Positions 30,463-46,551 are shown, counted from the first letter of the stretch. The stretch is DNA of 64,000 bases from Coenobita brevimanus (GCA_032717465.1 CM064681.1:18043565-18107564); one strand, 5' to 3'. Program-made: numbers and translations. The notes: generated by a model not told the origin, from the letters alone.

Positions 30463-33400
30463 CTATTGCCAGCTGCCTTAATCCCTTATACAGGGTAGGC
30501 ACAAACAAATCGCCTCCACGTCACCCTGTCCCCTGCTATTTCACTGCCCCGTTCCCAATTCACACCCCCCTCTCTCATATACCTCTTCACTCCATCTCTC
30601 CATCTCATCCTTGGCCTTCCTCTCCCTCTCTCACCCTCCACCTCACTCATACACTCTCCTCGTCAGTCCCTCACTCTCCATCCTCTCCACATGGCCAAAC
30701 CACATCAGAGTGTTTCTCCTAATGCTTCCCATCACATCCACATCTACACCACAACGCTCCTTCGCATCCTCATTTGTCAATCTGTCTCTCCATGTGACTC
30801 CACACGCTCCTCTCAGATAACTAATTTCCACTACTCTCTTTCTTGACTTGTGTCCCTCCAACAACGTCCAAGCTTCACTTCCATACGTCAGAATTGGTAT
30901 CACAATGCTGTCATCTAATAACTATTTTCACTTCCATGCTCACTTCCCTGTTTCTTATTACTGCCTTCAAGGAACCAGCAACCTTTCTTCCTTGTTTTAT
31001 TCTTTCAGGCACTTCATCCACCAAACTTCCATCTTTACTCATCACACTACCAAGTACTTAAACGCACTCACATTTTCAATTTCCTCATCGTCCAACCTGA
31101 CTGTACAATCACTGACTTCACCTCTCTCAAGGACCATAACTTTACTCTTCCCTACATTCACCTTTAGATTCCGTTTCTTACACTCTCTCCCAAACTCATC
31201 CACCAAGCCTTGCAACTCCCATTCGTCTTCACTTAACAACACAGTATCATCTGCAAACAATAGTACAGGGAGTTTCCAAACACTACCCTCTCTCATCAGG
31301 ACCGCTACCTTGTCTCTCTTTTATAACCCCATCCACATACAGATTGAACAACCATGGAGACATGACACACCCCTGTTTCAACCCAACCTTCGAGTAGAAA
31401 AACTCACTCAGTTCACCATCCACACGCACTGCAGCCTTAGCACTCTCCTACATACTCTTCACAGTATTCAACAACTTCCAATCTACTCTTAATACTATCC
31501 ACAATCCATGTCTATCCACCCTGTAATATGCTTTCTTCCAGTCCATGAAGGCTGCATACAACTTCTTTCCCTTCTCTAGAAACTTTTCCACTATGGATCT
31601 AAGAATGAATATCTGATCTACACAACCTCTTCCCTTCCTTAAGCCTCCCTGTTCTTCTCCAACTAATTCCTCTGTTATTTCCTTAACTCTGTCAATAAGT
31701 GTCCTACCGTATGCTTTTCCTATTACACTAAGAAGACAAATGCCCTTATCATTACCACACACTTCTTTTTCCCCTTTCCCTTTGTATAAGGGAATAATTA
31801 TACATGACTTCCAATCATCCGGGACTTTACCTTCTTCTCAGGCCAATCTGCTCTTCTTCCACATCCATTCTACTACTATATCTCCCCCATGCTTCAGCAT
31901 TTCACCACACACTCCATCATCTCCTGAGGCTTTCCCCATTTTGACTTTCTTCATTGCTTCCACAATTTCCATCCTACTGATTTCTTCCTGTCTTCTCACC
32001 TCCCTCCTTTGCCCAACCATTCCCCAGCCACTTATATTAGTATTACTTTCATTCTCTATGTTCAACAATTCATTAAAGTGTTCTCTCCATCTGTTCACTT
32101 TTTCTCCCTTCTCAACTAGTAATCTACCATTTTTTATCTTTCACTCCCTTACTAACTTCATTGCTACCCTGTCTGACTTATTTCACCTCCTTCCAAAACA
32201 TTTTCTTACATTCCCTCCACCTGACATTCATATTCCTTCCAAATTCCTCATCCACTCTCTTCTTACTCTCTCTTAATAATCTTTTCACCTCTCTCTTCTT
32301 TTCTACATATAACTCTATCCTCTGTCTCTCAACTTCTTCCACGCCACTATTCCTCATCCATTTATTGTATGCTTTTTTCTTTTATGCCACAGCCTATCCC
32401 ACCTCTTCATTCCACCATGCTGTTCCTTGCAACCCTTCTTGTCTTCTCATGACCCCACACACTACATCACATGCCGCACATAATTCCTCTGTGAATATCT
32501 TGCACACACCTTCCCCATCCCGCATCTGCTCCAATTCATATTTACCCAATCGTTCCTCCACTTCTCTCTTATATTCTGCTTTTTTCTCATCCTCCTGTAA
32601 CCTTTCCACTCTCCTTACATATACTCCTTCCTCCCGTCCTTCCCTTCTTCTGTTTCTCCATTTTACTTGGACCTTGATTCTGACCACCACCTGGTGGTGG
32701 TCAGAAAGTCCACTCCCCCAACCTCTATATCCCGTTGCATCCGTTACACATATTCACATCCTTTCGTCCACACACACATAATCAATCATTGCCTTCCTTT
32801 CATTCAGTTCACCATCCACCCTTTTCATCACTCGCCATGTATACCTGTGGATCATTTTGTGCCTGAAAAGGATATTGGCTATCACCAACCCCCTCCTGGC
32901 ACAAATGTCCACTAAAGCACTGCCATTCTCATCTATCTCCGCAGGCACACCCCACTCACCAACTACTCCTTCCACCTTCACATTCCGAACTTTACCATTC
33001 ATATCATCAATCAAAAACACACTCTCATTCCTTTCAAACTTTTCCATGCACACTTCCACATCTGTTCAGAACTCTTCTCTCACTCTGCTTGTACGATCTT
33101 GCATTAGCGCATATACGCACACAATCGCCCACATTTGTAGTCCAACTTTCAGTATTACCCACACAATCCTTGAACCAACTGATCCATACTCTCTTACATT
33201 CTCCTTCCATTTGTTACTCACAACAATACACACTCCTTCTTTTGCCCTTTCATTCTCACCTACTCTTGCATATTTACCCCATCCATACTCCCATTCTCAC
33301 ACTCTCACCTTTTCATTTAGTTTCAGTTAATTCACATACATCCACTTTCGCACCCTCAAGCACCTGGACAATCTCTCTCTTTCACCTCATCATTTGCACC

Positions 33401-33690
33401 TCTTACATTCCAGGTCGCCATCCGTATCATGTCCTTTGTACGGTCCTTTGTCGTCATCTTTTGGTCAGTCCTGGTCCGAGGCTTCTTGTTCGTATTTTTA
33501 TTTAGCTGTTTTCCAGGGAGGGGCACTAACCCTCTGCCAACCCACTTGTGTCACGTACGGAACTCGTGTTGGTTAGTTATAAGGTTACCATCCAGCGTTG
33601 TAAATGATTTCTGGTTTACGGGAAATTTTTTGGCTTGCCACTCGATGTAGAGCTACCCTAAATAGGATACCACAACACTAAGTGGTTGGA
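30463..33690 (-). mobile_element. LINE family P, copy C (about 3.2 kb, inverted, near full length)
   Basis: The minus strand starts with a 5' UTR (about 33690-33435: GTGGGTTGGCAGAGGGTTAG), then an endonuclease from MATWNVRGANDEVK (33425). This continues as FLIDDMNGKVRNV (about 33010), HRYTWRVMKRVDG and ERKAMIDYVCVDE. RT fragments follow: KMGKASGDDGVCGEML (31930), SVIGKAYGRTLIDRV and QGGLRKGRGCVDQIF (31735-31610), LLFADDTVLLSEDE (31270-31230) and [13 protein letters not shown] (30800). It ends in GATAGATA at 30463. It is the most complete P copy in layout, but each block is frame-broken. Confidence 0.8.
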
Positions 33691-33710
33691 TGATGGGCAC
33701 CCCCACCTAC

Positions 33711-33806
<96 letters not shown>
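33711..33806. repeat. (CA)n(TA)n microsatellite
   Basis: CA to about 33730, then TA with one TG interruption to 33806, between the 5' end of copy C and the truncated start of copy D. Confidence 0.98.
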
Positions 33807-33807
<1 letters not shown>

Positions 33808-33809
<2 letters not shown>

Positions 33810-34828
33810 ACCCTAAAAATACGTATGAAGGTGCTAAGGCTGGAGTGCGAGTGGATAATGAACTGAGTGAATTTTTCTATTTGAGGGTTGGATTGAAGCA
33901 AGGGTGTGTCATGTCTCCATGGATGTTCAATCTGTATGTGGATGGGGTTATAAAAGAGGTACCAGGTAGGGCAGTGGATGCTGGAGCAGCCCTAGTGAGA
34001 GAGAGCAGGTTTTGGAAACTACCTGTACTGTTGTTCGCAGATGATACTGTGTTGTTAGGCGAAGACGAAGGGGAGCTGCAAGGCTTGGTGAATGAGTTTG
34101 GGAGAGTGTGTATGTAACGGACCTAAAGGTGAATGTAGGGAAGAGTAAATTTATGGTCTTCGAGAGAAGTGAAGTCAGTGAATGTACAGTAAGGTTGGAT
34201 GAGGAGGAAATGGAAAATGTGAGTGCATTTAAGCACTTGGGTAGTGTGATGAGAACGGATGGAAGTTTAGCGGGTGAAATGCTTCAAAGGGTGCAACAAG
34301 GAAGAAAGGTTGCTGGTTCCTTGAAAGCAGTGATAAGAAACAGGGAAGTGAGCATGCAAGTGAAGAAGCTGCTACATGACAGTATTGTGACAGCAACTCT
34401 AACGTATGGAAGTGAAGCTTGGAGGGACAGAAGTCAAGAGTGAGAGATGCAGATATGAGTTATTTCAGAGGAGCATGTGGAGTCACATGGAGAGACAGAC
34501 TGACAAATGAGGAAGTGAAGGACCGTTATGGTGTGGATGTGGATGTGATAGGAAGCGTGAGGAGAAACACACTGAGGTGGTTTGGCCATGTGGAGAGGAT
34601 GGAGAGTGAGAAACTGACGAGGAGAGTGTATGTGAGTTAGGTGGAGGGGGGGAGAGGGAGGTGGAGGCCAAGAATGAGATGGAGGGATGGGGTGGAGAGG
34701 TATATGAGAGAGGGGTGTGTGACCTGGGAGCTGGGCAGTGAAATGGCGGAGGACAGAGCGACATGGAGGCGTTTTGTTTGTGGCCACCCCTTACTGGATT
34801 AAGGCGTCTGGCACTAGACAGATAGATA
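33808..34828 (+). mobile_element. LINE family P, copy D (5'-truncated)
   Basis: RT from YEGAKAGVRVDNELSEFF through GLKQGCVMSPWMFNLYVDG and LLFADDTVLLGEDEGEL (34030-34075), a frameshift at about 34117, then KVNVGKSKFMVFERSE to LTYGSEAW (34420). There an 11-codon-scale deletion is followed by another frameshift, then [14 protein letters not shown] and [14 protein letters not shown]. The end reads CACCCCTTACTGGATTAAGG plus GATAGATAG. It starts directly after (TA)n and is followed by (TA)n. Confidence 0.8.
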
Positions 34829-34829
34829 G

Positions 34830-34921
<92 letters not shown>
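34830..34921. repeat. (TA)n microsatellite
   Basis: About 90 bp of TA joining the 3' tail of copy D to the 3' end of the next LINE. Confidence 0.98.
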
Positions 34922-34925
<4 letters not shown>

Positions 34926-37870
34926 CCCTCCAAGGAAATACAAAAACAAGACAATAAGAGAGCGAAATTGAAGATCTTTTGATTTTGAGATGCCTGGACA
35001 CAGCGTTTCAAAGCTGGGAGGTCGTATGCAGTAGAAAATACAGACAGAAGAACACAGTTCCAGAGATGACCTGTTGCATACATGAAGGACTGGGAATATC
35101 ATATAACTCTTGCATTAGTGAGTCTGACAGAAAAGGGGTGAGAGGTTGTTGATAGATGGGTGCTGCGTGCCCGCTGTAGTGGTGAAGGGATGCAAACAGA
35201 CAGTTCAGAGGAGCAGTGGCCATTGTTGTAGCGAGAGAAAGGAGATACAAATCAAACAGTGCGGGCAAACAGACAGAGGTATAAGGGAGCCAGTAAGAGG
35301 GGGAGAGTGAAACAAAATGTCTTTGAATCCATCTTGTTCAGAAGAGCCGCATGTGGGGAGCCTCTTCACACGTGAAAGTCGTAATCTACATAGGGGCGAA
35401 TAAAATACGTGTATAATGTCAACAACTGGGCGTGGGTAAAGAAGACACAGAGTCGGCTTAGCTTACCCGATCTCTTGCAAGCAGCTTTTACAAGATATTT
35501 TACATGATCTTTCCAAATAACTAGAGAATGGAGCGCCGTGTATGTTACAGAAGGTGCAGGATTGAGTTGGATATTGTTAAAGATCAGTGGATTCTCCTGC
35601 GGAAGATTTTGTATGGTTGAATAATGTAAGAACTGAGTTTTGGGTGAGTTAAATACAACAGGATTATTTTCCTCAGTCGTAAAATATGAGCAGAGTCAGA
35701 CATTAGGTGTTCCATAGCCTCATCCCTTGTTTATTGAAGTAGCTGATGAGATAGATGCTGCGAGAAGCGAATGAACAAGTGAAGGTTAGAGTCATCAGCA
35801 TATTGAGTGGATCGGATTAGATGTACAGCTTCGAAGGTCATTGGTGAATAGAGGAAAGAGAGTTGTTGATAGGACAAAACCCTGAGGATCACCACTATCG
35901 ATAGTTGTAGGAGAATAATGGTGGCCATGTACAATTGCAGCTGTAGAACGAGCAGAAACAAAGCTAAAGATGAAGGCATAGGTAAAAGGATAGAAACCGT
36001 AAGAGGGCAGTTTGGAAATTATACATTAATATCAGTCTCGACAGAAAGCCCTTGAGATGTCGTGCAATGGCAAAGGTTTCGCCAAAGTCCCGATAGGAGG
36101 ATGACCAGGATGATGAAAGGTACGTGAGAAGATCGCCAGTGTAGCGTCTCTGGCGGAACCCACACTAACGATCAGAAAGAAGGTTATGATGGGAAATGTG
36201 TTTTATTTATTTTTTTGTTATAGATTCATGGACTTTTGAAATACAGGGTGTGGCAATTGGGGGATAGACAGCCGGTAATCGTCACCCTTTTTTTGGACAG
36301 TCTGAATGACAGCTGACTTCCAGCAAAAATGAGAGGTATAAAAAGTAGGCAGACGAAGCCGTATGAGCTTGCCAAGGGAAGGTGTAAAAGCAGAAGCAAA
36401 GTTCTTGAGGACAACCCATCAGGCCCATATGCCTTGTTAGTAATGAGGTCAGTGTTCGCAGACAATCATGCAAAAATTTAAATGTCAGCTACGTGGAAGT
36501 CTGTGGGGAGGAAGTGATGGTGGAACGGCATCGGAAATTGGATGAGAAAGTCTGAGTGAAGAGTTCTGGTTAATCAGTAGAAGAAATAGCTACAGAGCCA
36601 TCAGAGTGGAGAAGAAGAGGGAAGAATGATGAGATAAAGTCGTTTTTGCAAGGTGGTAGATATAGAAAAAAAAATTAATTGGACTATTAGGAGCATTTAG
36701 TACAACTGAGATTATTTTTAGCAGAACGAATAACAGACTTAGCACGATTCCGGGCAGAAACATAAAAGTTGAGATTCAGGGGTGGGTTGGCTCCCATTTC
36801 TTCTGTAGGCCTTCTCCTTGTTGTGGACAGCATTAGATGAGGCGTGATTATACCAAAGTTTTTTTTTTTTTTTTTGCATTAGTCACAGGATGAGTGAAAG
36901 AGATGTATGCTTTCATGCCTGATAAAATAACCTCCATAATGCGCAAGGCACAACAAGATGGCCCCCGGCCATGGCAGCAACAACTATTCCAAGGAAATTA
37001 AAGAAGTAATGTCTGAAAGCCTCCCAGTCAGAAGCTCCAAAGTGCCCCACCTTCCACTTCTTGAGAGGGTCCACAGGCCTGACTGGAGCAACAGGACAGG
37101 TCAAGGTGATAAAATTGTGATTGCAGCCCAATGGAGAGAAAGGATAAGCAGCTTAACCAGAAGGACTAGTTGCAAGGAAGAGGTCAAGCATTCAGTAATA
37201 CGGGTAAGGTGCTGTACAAGACGTTCTAGGTCATTAAGGATAGAAAAGATCCTGGCTTGTTCATCAGGTTCATCAGTGAAAGGAGAGGAGAGCCAATGGT
37301 GGTGGTGAACATTCAAATCACTTAAAGTGGAGATTTTAGAGAAGTGAGAAAGTGATAGGATGTCTTAAAGCTTAGAAGTAACATAGACAAAGAATTTTTC
37401 ATAGTCAGTAGGATCAGGGGATAAGGAAACAGCACAGATCTGTTGTCAGAGAATGACAGGAAAAAAGAAGCCAGAGAGTACAGAATTCAGAGGACTCTGG
37501 TTCATGAACATGAGAGCAAGATATAGTGTTGCTTAACATATCCAACAGCCACCTTTGGCTTTGAAGTGAGTGTAGAGAAAATAGGAGGATACAGAGAAAG
37601 GTTTCCTATCAGTCGACACAGACAGTTGAGTATCAGTGAGCAAGGGAATGTGAGGTTTAGAGGAGGAGAGGTGATACTGAACTGAAATTTAGAGGAAGGG
37701 CTGTGAATGTTGCAAAAATGAAGAAGTGAGTCAAACAATGATTCCTGACATTTAGCTCGATCGTCACAGGGAGAGGGGCGAATGATAGAGGTTTTGATGT
37801 TCCCCCCCCGGGGGAGACTCCGACGATTGGTGTTGAGATTCCATTTCCGTTTAAATTTTGAACAGGAAGT
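34922..37870 (-). mobile_element. CR1/Jockey-group LINE (about 2.95 kb, inverted, degenerate)
   Basis: Minus strand. Endonuclease: FATFTALPLNFSSV (about 37690), then DLNVHHHHWLSSPF, TDEPDEQARIFSIL, NDLERLVQHLTRI (37320-37200), the NVHH-x-WL motif. RT: NKAYGPDGLSSR (36440), WKSAVIQTVQKKGDDY (36320-36280), STQYADDSNLHLF (35830-35790, YADD kept). The C-terminus has NPLIFNNIQLNPAP-like sequence (35600) and a final [19 protein letters not shown] end near 34985. It is frame-broken throughout. The clade between CR1 and Jockey groups is unresolved. Confidence 0.7.
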
Positions 37871-38116
37871 GTAGTATGGAATGTTCTTGTAGTTTGGTTT
37901 TGCCAGTTATATGATGTGCTACTGGCGAACATATTGGCCTACTCTCTGTGTTACTGAAATATTTATTTATTTATCTATCTATCTATCTAGCTATATATGT
38001 ATATAGATAGATAGACAGATAGATAAATATTTCAGTAACAAAGAGAGTAGGCCAGTATGTTCGTCAGTAGCACATCCTCTAACTGGCAAAACCAAACTAC
38101 ATGAACATTCCACACT

Positions 38117-38120
<4 letters not shown>
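37869..38120. repeat. Inverted repeat (hairpin), arms about 110 bp
   Basis: The left arm 37869-37980 (starting gtgtagtatggaatgttc) is repeated inverted at 38005-38120 (ending gaacattccacactacaa). The arms differ at roughly ten positions. The centre is TATC/GATA repeats around agctatatatgtatata. The left arm is the 5' edge of the LINE on its left, so that edge has been duplicated in inverse orientation. Confidence 0.9.

Positions 38121-38161
<41 letters not shown>
38121..38161. repeat. (TA)n microsatellite
   Basis: TA run between the hairpin and a SINE tail. Confidence 0.97.
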
Positions 38162-42358
<4,197 letters not shown>

Positions 42359-42360
42359 AT

Positions 42361-42367
42361 CTATCTA

Positions 42368-42420
<53 letters not shown>
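42361..42420. repeat. (TATC)n(TA)n microsatellite
   Basis: Short TATC run then TA, between the 5' end of LINE G and the SINE S2 tail. Confidence 0.97.
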
Positions 42421-42422
<2 letters not shown>

Positions 42423-42424
<2 letters not shown>

Positions 42425-42817
42425 TATCATCATCATCAGCCGTTGAGGTCCACTGTAGGACCGGCCTATCCCTCCCGAAGCAGGGACGATACAGCCAGTG
42501 TATCTCTACCCAGTGGCTGAGGCTGTCTAGTAGAGACTGTATGTAGGGTAAGAAGTGCTTGAGTGTAATTGTAGTGTTGTAGTGACTTTGGATATGTGTG
42601 TGTAGTGTGTGAACCAAGTGTAATCGGCCCGCCTTAAGCCGACTGGGTGCAAGCATACTAGTATGAGACACTGGTTCAACCACAGTACCCCTTATGTCCG
42701 CCAAAGTAGCCAGTGGCTCGGTGAACGCTTCCCAAAGTTTTTTACAACTCTAGCGGGAGGTGAACCTACGTCCACCAGCATAAGAAACGCACACGCTACC
42801 ACTGTACCACAGAGGCT

Positions 42818-42821
<4 letters not shown>
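42423..42821 (-). mobile_element. tRNA-headed SINE, copy S2 (about 400 bp, full length)
   Basis: The minus-strand head at 42821 reads GGAGCCTCTGTGGTACAGTGG, then TAGCGTGTGCG, with B-box-like AGGTTCACCTCCCGC about 45 bp on. The body matches S1, S3 and S4. It ends GGCTGATGATGATGATAAT, a (GAT)n tail like that of LINE G. No ORF is expected. Confidence 0.7.

Positions 42822-42867
<46 letters not shown>
42822..42867. repeat. (TA)n microsatellite
   Basis: TA run at the head of SINE S2. Confidence 0.97.
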
Positions 42868-42870
<3 letters not shown>

Positions 42871-42889
42871 AATCTATTTTGAACAGACC

Positions 42890-43965
42890 AATTCCAGCTG
42901 AAGAGGACATTTTGCCAGCCAAGAGAGATTTCAGATAAAAACAGGGGATATAACCTTGGAAGAGGTAGTAAAATCTATAAAGGAGTTAAAGAATTTTAAG
43001 GCTCCAGGAGAGGATGGAATATTTCCTGAAATGCTTATGGTGGAAAATGATGAGTTGATGAATGCGCTTTTGAAACTTTTTAATGTGCCTTGGGACAATG
43101 GTGAAATTACAGAACAGTGGAAAAATGGAGTGATTATAAAAATACCAAAAAAGGGAGATTTAAGTGTGTGTGGAAATTGAAGCAGGATAACTTTGACACT
43201 CGTAGTTGCAAAGGTCATTTCCAAAATCTTGTTGAACAGAATAGAGGCAGTAATTGATAAAATTTTAAGAAAAGAACAAGCGGGATTTAGAAAGGGTCGA
43301 GGTTGTAATGATCAAATTTTTGTTGTAAGGCATCTAATGCAACAAGCTAATGAGATGAAAATGCCACTTAGTATGTGTTTTGTTGATTTTGAGAAGACGT
43401 TTGATAGTGTTTCACGTGGAGCTATGTTGAAAATTATGAGATTTTATGGTATACCAGAAAAGTTTGTAAATATTATTAGAAGCCTGCATGAAGGTACATT
43501 TTGTAAGGTAATGGTGGGTGGTTCTTTGAGTGATCCATTTGAAGTTAGGTCATGACTGATTCAAGGAGTTCTTTCGCCTTTGCTGTTTGTTTTGATTATG
43601 GATTATGTTATGAGAAAGGTTGTAAGTAGAATAGGTGCAGGAATTAACTGGAAAGAAAATAAGAGGCTGATGGATTTGGACTATGCTGATAATATTGTAC
43701 TGATTTCCGGAAGAATTTACGAGATGCAGATGGTGCTTGATTGTCTGGTGGAGGAAGGAGAAAAAGTGGGATTGGTAATAAATTCTGGAAAGACTGAAAT
43801 TATTAACATGAACGTGGAGAACCAAATCGACGGTGTAATTAAGAATAATGTGGTGAAGAATGTAGAAAACTTTAAATATCTGGGAACGATTGTATCCTGT
43901 AATGGATCATTAAACAATGAAATTGAGGAGAGGATTAGACAGGCTTGGCGAGCGTACTAGGAACT
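42890..43965 (+). mobile_element. RTE-like LINE RT fragment (SR2-like)
   Basis: Plus strand, three near-continuous frames. They read ELKNFKAPGEDGIFPEML, IKIPKKGDLSVCGN, stop, LVVAKVISKILLNRIEAV, EQAGFRKGRGCNDQIF, CFVDFEKTFDSV (first catalytic Asp), YGIPEKFVNIIRSLHEG, a stop, then LIQGVLSPLLFVLIMDYVM. They continue MDLDYADNIVLISG (usual YADD now YADN) and KYLGTIVSCNGSLN to 43960. QAGFRxGRSCxDQI with a YGIP block is characteristic of RTE-like elements such as schistosome SR2. Truncated at both ends. Confidence 0.75.
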
Positions 43966-44299
43966 TGCATACTGTGAATATACTTATGGGAAAAATTACA
44001 TATGAGCGACACCCCCCTTCATGGGCAACCCTTGAGACACCTTTCAGACCTAAGTAATGTACTATACAGTACAAGGAGAATATCTAAGACATATTACCTA
44101 AGATAAAGTAAACCAACAAGATCATGGCTTTACTAGGTAAATCACTGATGGTAGGTGGTGGCGACCATCATCCACTCACTCGATGTTGTGCTGCCTACTT
44201 CCTTAGCCTTTATCATTCTTTTTCTGTGCCTGCCCTCCTCTCTTCCTACTCATCTTTGTTGTCACTTCTTATTGCTCTTCTTTCCTTTACAGGTGGCTT
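43966..44299. other. No recognisable gene
   Basis: Unique-looking sequence between the RTE fragment and a LINE derivative. A pyrimidine-rich tract ending ttctttcctttacag (to about 44293) looks like a splice acceptor but no exon follows it. Confidence 0.3.
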
Positions 44300-44516
44300 T
44301 ACATTGAGTGACAAGCCAAATGGTTTCCTGTAAGCCGAGAAACCATCTACATCGCTGGGTGGTAACCATATAACCAACCCATACGTGCTCCCTATATGTC
44401 AACAAGTGGGTTGGTGGAGGGTTAGTGCCTCTCCCTGTAAAGCAAATAACTCAAAGTCAAATGGCCACCTCTTATTGGATTACGGCGTCTGGCAATAGAT
44501 AGATAGAAAGAAAGAT
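44300..44516 (+). mobile_element. Internally deleted LINE family P derivative (5' UTR joined to 3' tail)
   Basis: 44300-44450 matches the 5' UTR of family P copy C (gtgacaagccaaatgg, ctgggtggtaaccat, gtgggttggtggagggttag). After a short AACTCAAAGTCAA it jumps to the family 3' end (atggccacctcttattggat, tacggcgtctggcaatagat) and GATAGATAG. The entire coding region is missing. Confidence 0.75.
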
Positions 44517-44645
44517 CTTTACCTGTTATTGTTTCTTGGTGGGGCAATGTCGCGTACTCAGGGTAACCCCGGATTTGGGCCACTCTTCGCTGCCTGTCTC
44601 GCTTACAAAGCGTTCAATTCGCGTATTAATAAAAATACACTTTAA

Positions 44646-45388
44646 CCCGCGCCATCCCGAGGACGTACTTCCACGTCCTCACGTTTTGTCACAGCTAATC
44701 CCGAGGACGTACTTCAACGTCCTGCAATTGTAAGGTTCATAATTTCCACAATTTTCAATTTTCACGAGTCATTTTTGGTACGTATACACGGGACACCTTC
44801 CTCAACAAGATGCCAGGCAGAGACAATGCCTTACCCAGCATGACCTCCTCCCCCCCCCTGCATGCCCTTTTCTCAGCAATTCACCTGTTATCAGTGACCT
44901 GGCCAGTATAGCCATGTCATGCCACGGTACGAAATTCAGGGCCAGAGTGATTCCCCAATCAATGACAATGTGGAGGACAAACTTTACATAGCATTAGCGG
45001 AAGAAACAGTTAGAAATGATGATCAGGTAATGTGGCAAAAAAAGGTCAGGTATTAGTGAGTGAAACAATGCTCGATAACCAATATACTCTTGTACTACAT
45101 ATAAATTCGTAACAGTAAATAAATAAATACCGTTTATGAGTGGTGTGAAATAGTTATCCTCCCATGGAACTCGTTTTCTTTGGTGCCAGCCTGATAGAAA
45201 ACCCAGTAAAGTAAGGAGGCTCTCCTACCTGTAATGAGTATTTTAAACCTCAGGTGAGCGATTTCTCTATGAATTTTTGATGTTTCTCACCAAAAGCGAA
45301 AGTTTTAGCAAAAAAAAAAAAAAAAGGGTCGAAAAATGTTCGGGATTGGGGGGTACCAGTGGTCAAAAAGTGGTCGGGACGGGGCGGG
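44646..45388 (+). mobile_element. piggyBac-type MITE, copy 3 (743 bp)
   Basis: TTAA flanks at 44642-44645 and 45389-45392. It starts CCCGCGCCATCCCGAGGACG and ends GGTCGGGACGGGGCGGG, inverted-repeat ends matching the other copies. It carries two copies of a palindromic word near the left end (gaggacgtacttccacgtcc, then gaggacgtacttcaacgtcc). Only about one 34-bp unit is present near the right end. No transposase. Confidence 0.85.
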
Positions 45389-45454
45389 TTAAAAAAAAAA
45401 GGTCCTCGCATACAAGGAGGATCGCGTACTCGGAACTGGTGTATTGTGGTGTGA

Positions 45455-45777
45455 TGTACTGTACTGAGAAGGATTCTTGGGGTAAAGTGGCAAGACAGAG
45501 TTACAAATGAAAGAGCAAGGGATATTACGAGAGTGGAACCAGTTGATGAATATGTGAGACTGTCTCGCTGGAAATGGCTGGGGCACATATACAGAAAAGA
45601 AGGCAGTTTAATACAGGATGTGCCAGAGTGGACTGGTAGAGGAAGAAGAGGAAGAAATAGGTAGAGGGAAATATGGTTGAGGACAATGAAAAGAGAAGCG
45701 GGAGGAGTGTTCGTGGGGCCTGAAGGAGATGGCAAGAGACTATTGGTGGAGAGGGTTCATCGAGGCCCTATAAAGGA

Positions 45778-45780
<3 letters not shown>
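45455..45780 (+). mobile_element. LINE C-terminal fragment (RTE-like)
   Basis: Reads KWQDRVTNERARDITR, LSRWKWLGHIYRKEGSL, PEWTGRGRRGRNR, stop, REIWLRTMKREAGG. KW-x-GH, a basic GRPR-like stretch and a TWR-like end form the typical C-terminus after an RTE-like RT. The RT itself is absent. It is followed by (TA)n. Confidence 0.6.

Positions 45781-45781
<1 letters not shown>

Positions 45782-45808
<27 letters not shown>
45782..45808. repeat. (TA)n microsatellite
   Basis: Short TA run between the LINE fragment and SINE S3. Confidence 0.95.
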
Positions 45809-45816
45809 CAGTATAC

Positions 45817-46098
45817 GTACTGCATTGGCGGACACCAGGGGTGCTGTGGTTGAACCAGTGTTGCTTAATATAAAGTATGCTTGCAGCCAGTCAGCTTGCG
45901 CGGGCCGATTACACTTGGTTCACAGACTACACACACATCCAAAGCCACTCCAACGCTACAATTACACTAACAAGCATTTCGCACCCTACATACAATCTCT
46001 ACTAGACAGCCTAAGCCACTTGGTAGAGATACATTGGCTGTATCATGCCGACTTCGGTCGAGATAGGTCGGTCCTGCAGTGGATACTCAAACGGCTGA

Positions 46099-46100
<2 letters not shown>
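45817..46100 (+). mobile_element. SINE copy S3 (head missing)
   Basis: Plus-strand copy that starts inside the body (ttggcggacaccaggggtgc) and continues to the tail aaacggctgatgatatata. The tRNA-like head is missing, so it is 5'-truncated, as expected for reverse-transcribed elements. Confidence 0.7.

Positions 46101-46155
<55 letters not shown>
46101..46155. repeat. (TA)n microsatellite
   Basis: TA run joining the tails of SINEs S3 (+) and S4 (-). Confidence 0.97.
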
Positions 46156-46160
<5 letters not shown>

Positions 46161-46165
46161 TATCT

Positions 46166-46547
46166 CATCTCATCAGCCATTTGAGAGTCCACTGCAGGAC
46201 CGGCCTATCCCAACCGAAGTGTAGACGATACAGCCAATGTCTCTCTACCAAGTGGCTTAGGCTGTCTGGTAGAAATTGTATGTAGGGTGTGAAGTGCGTC
46301 TAAGTGTATGGTACTGTTGAAGTGGCTTTGGATGTGTGTGTAGTTTGTGAACCAAGTGTCATCAGCCCGTGCAAGCCGACCGGGTGCAAGGATACTTTAT
46401 AGCATGTGACACTGGCTCAACCACAGCACCCCTGATGTCCGCCAGTGCAGTACGTGGCCAGAGGAACGCTCCCAAAGTTTATTACCCTGACGGGGCACGA
46501 ACCCTCATTCTTCAATGTTCGAAAACGCACACTTCACCACTGAGGCT

Positions 46548-46551
<4 letters not shown>
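46166..46551 (-). mobile_element. tRNA-headed SINE, copy S4
   Basis: The minus-strand head at 46551 reads GGAGCCTCAGTGGTGAAGTG, with the best B box of the family (AGGGTTCGTGCCCCG, about 46506-46492). The body matches S2. The tail end lies next to the (TA)n at 46101-46155. Tail-to-tail with S3. Confidence 0.7.

Noticed and set aside
44120..44335. ORF after MALLGKSLMVGGGDHH with an acceptor-like tract
   Set aside because: The frame runs into the 5' UTR of a LINE derivative and has no recognised domain.
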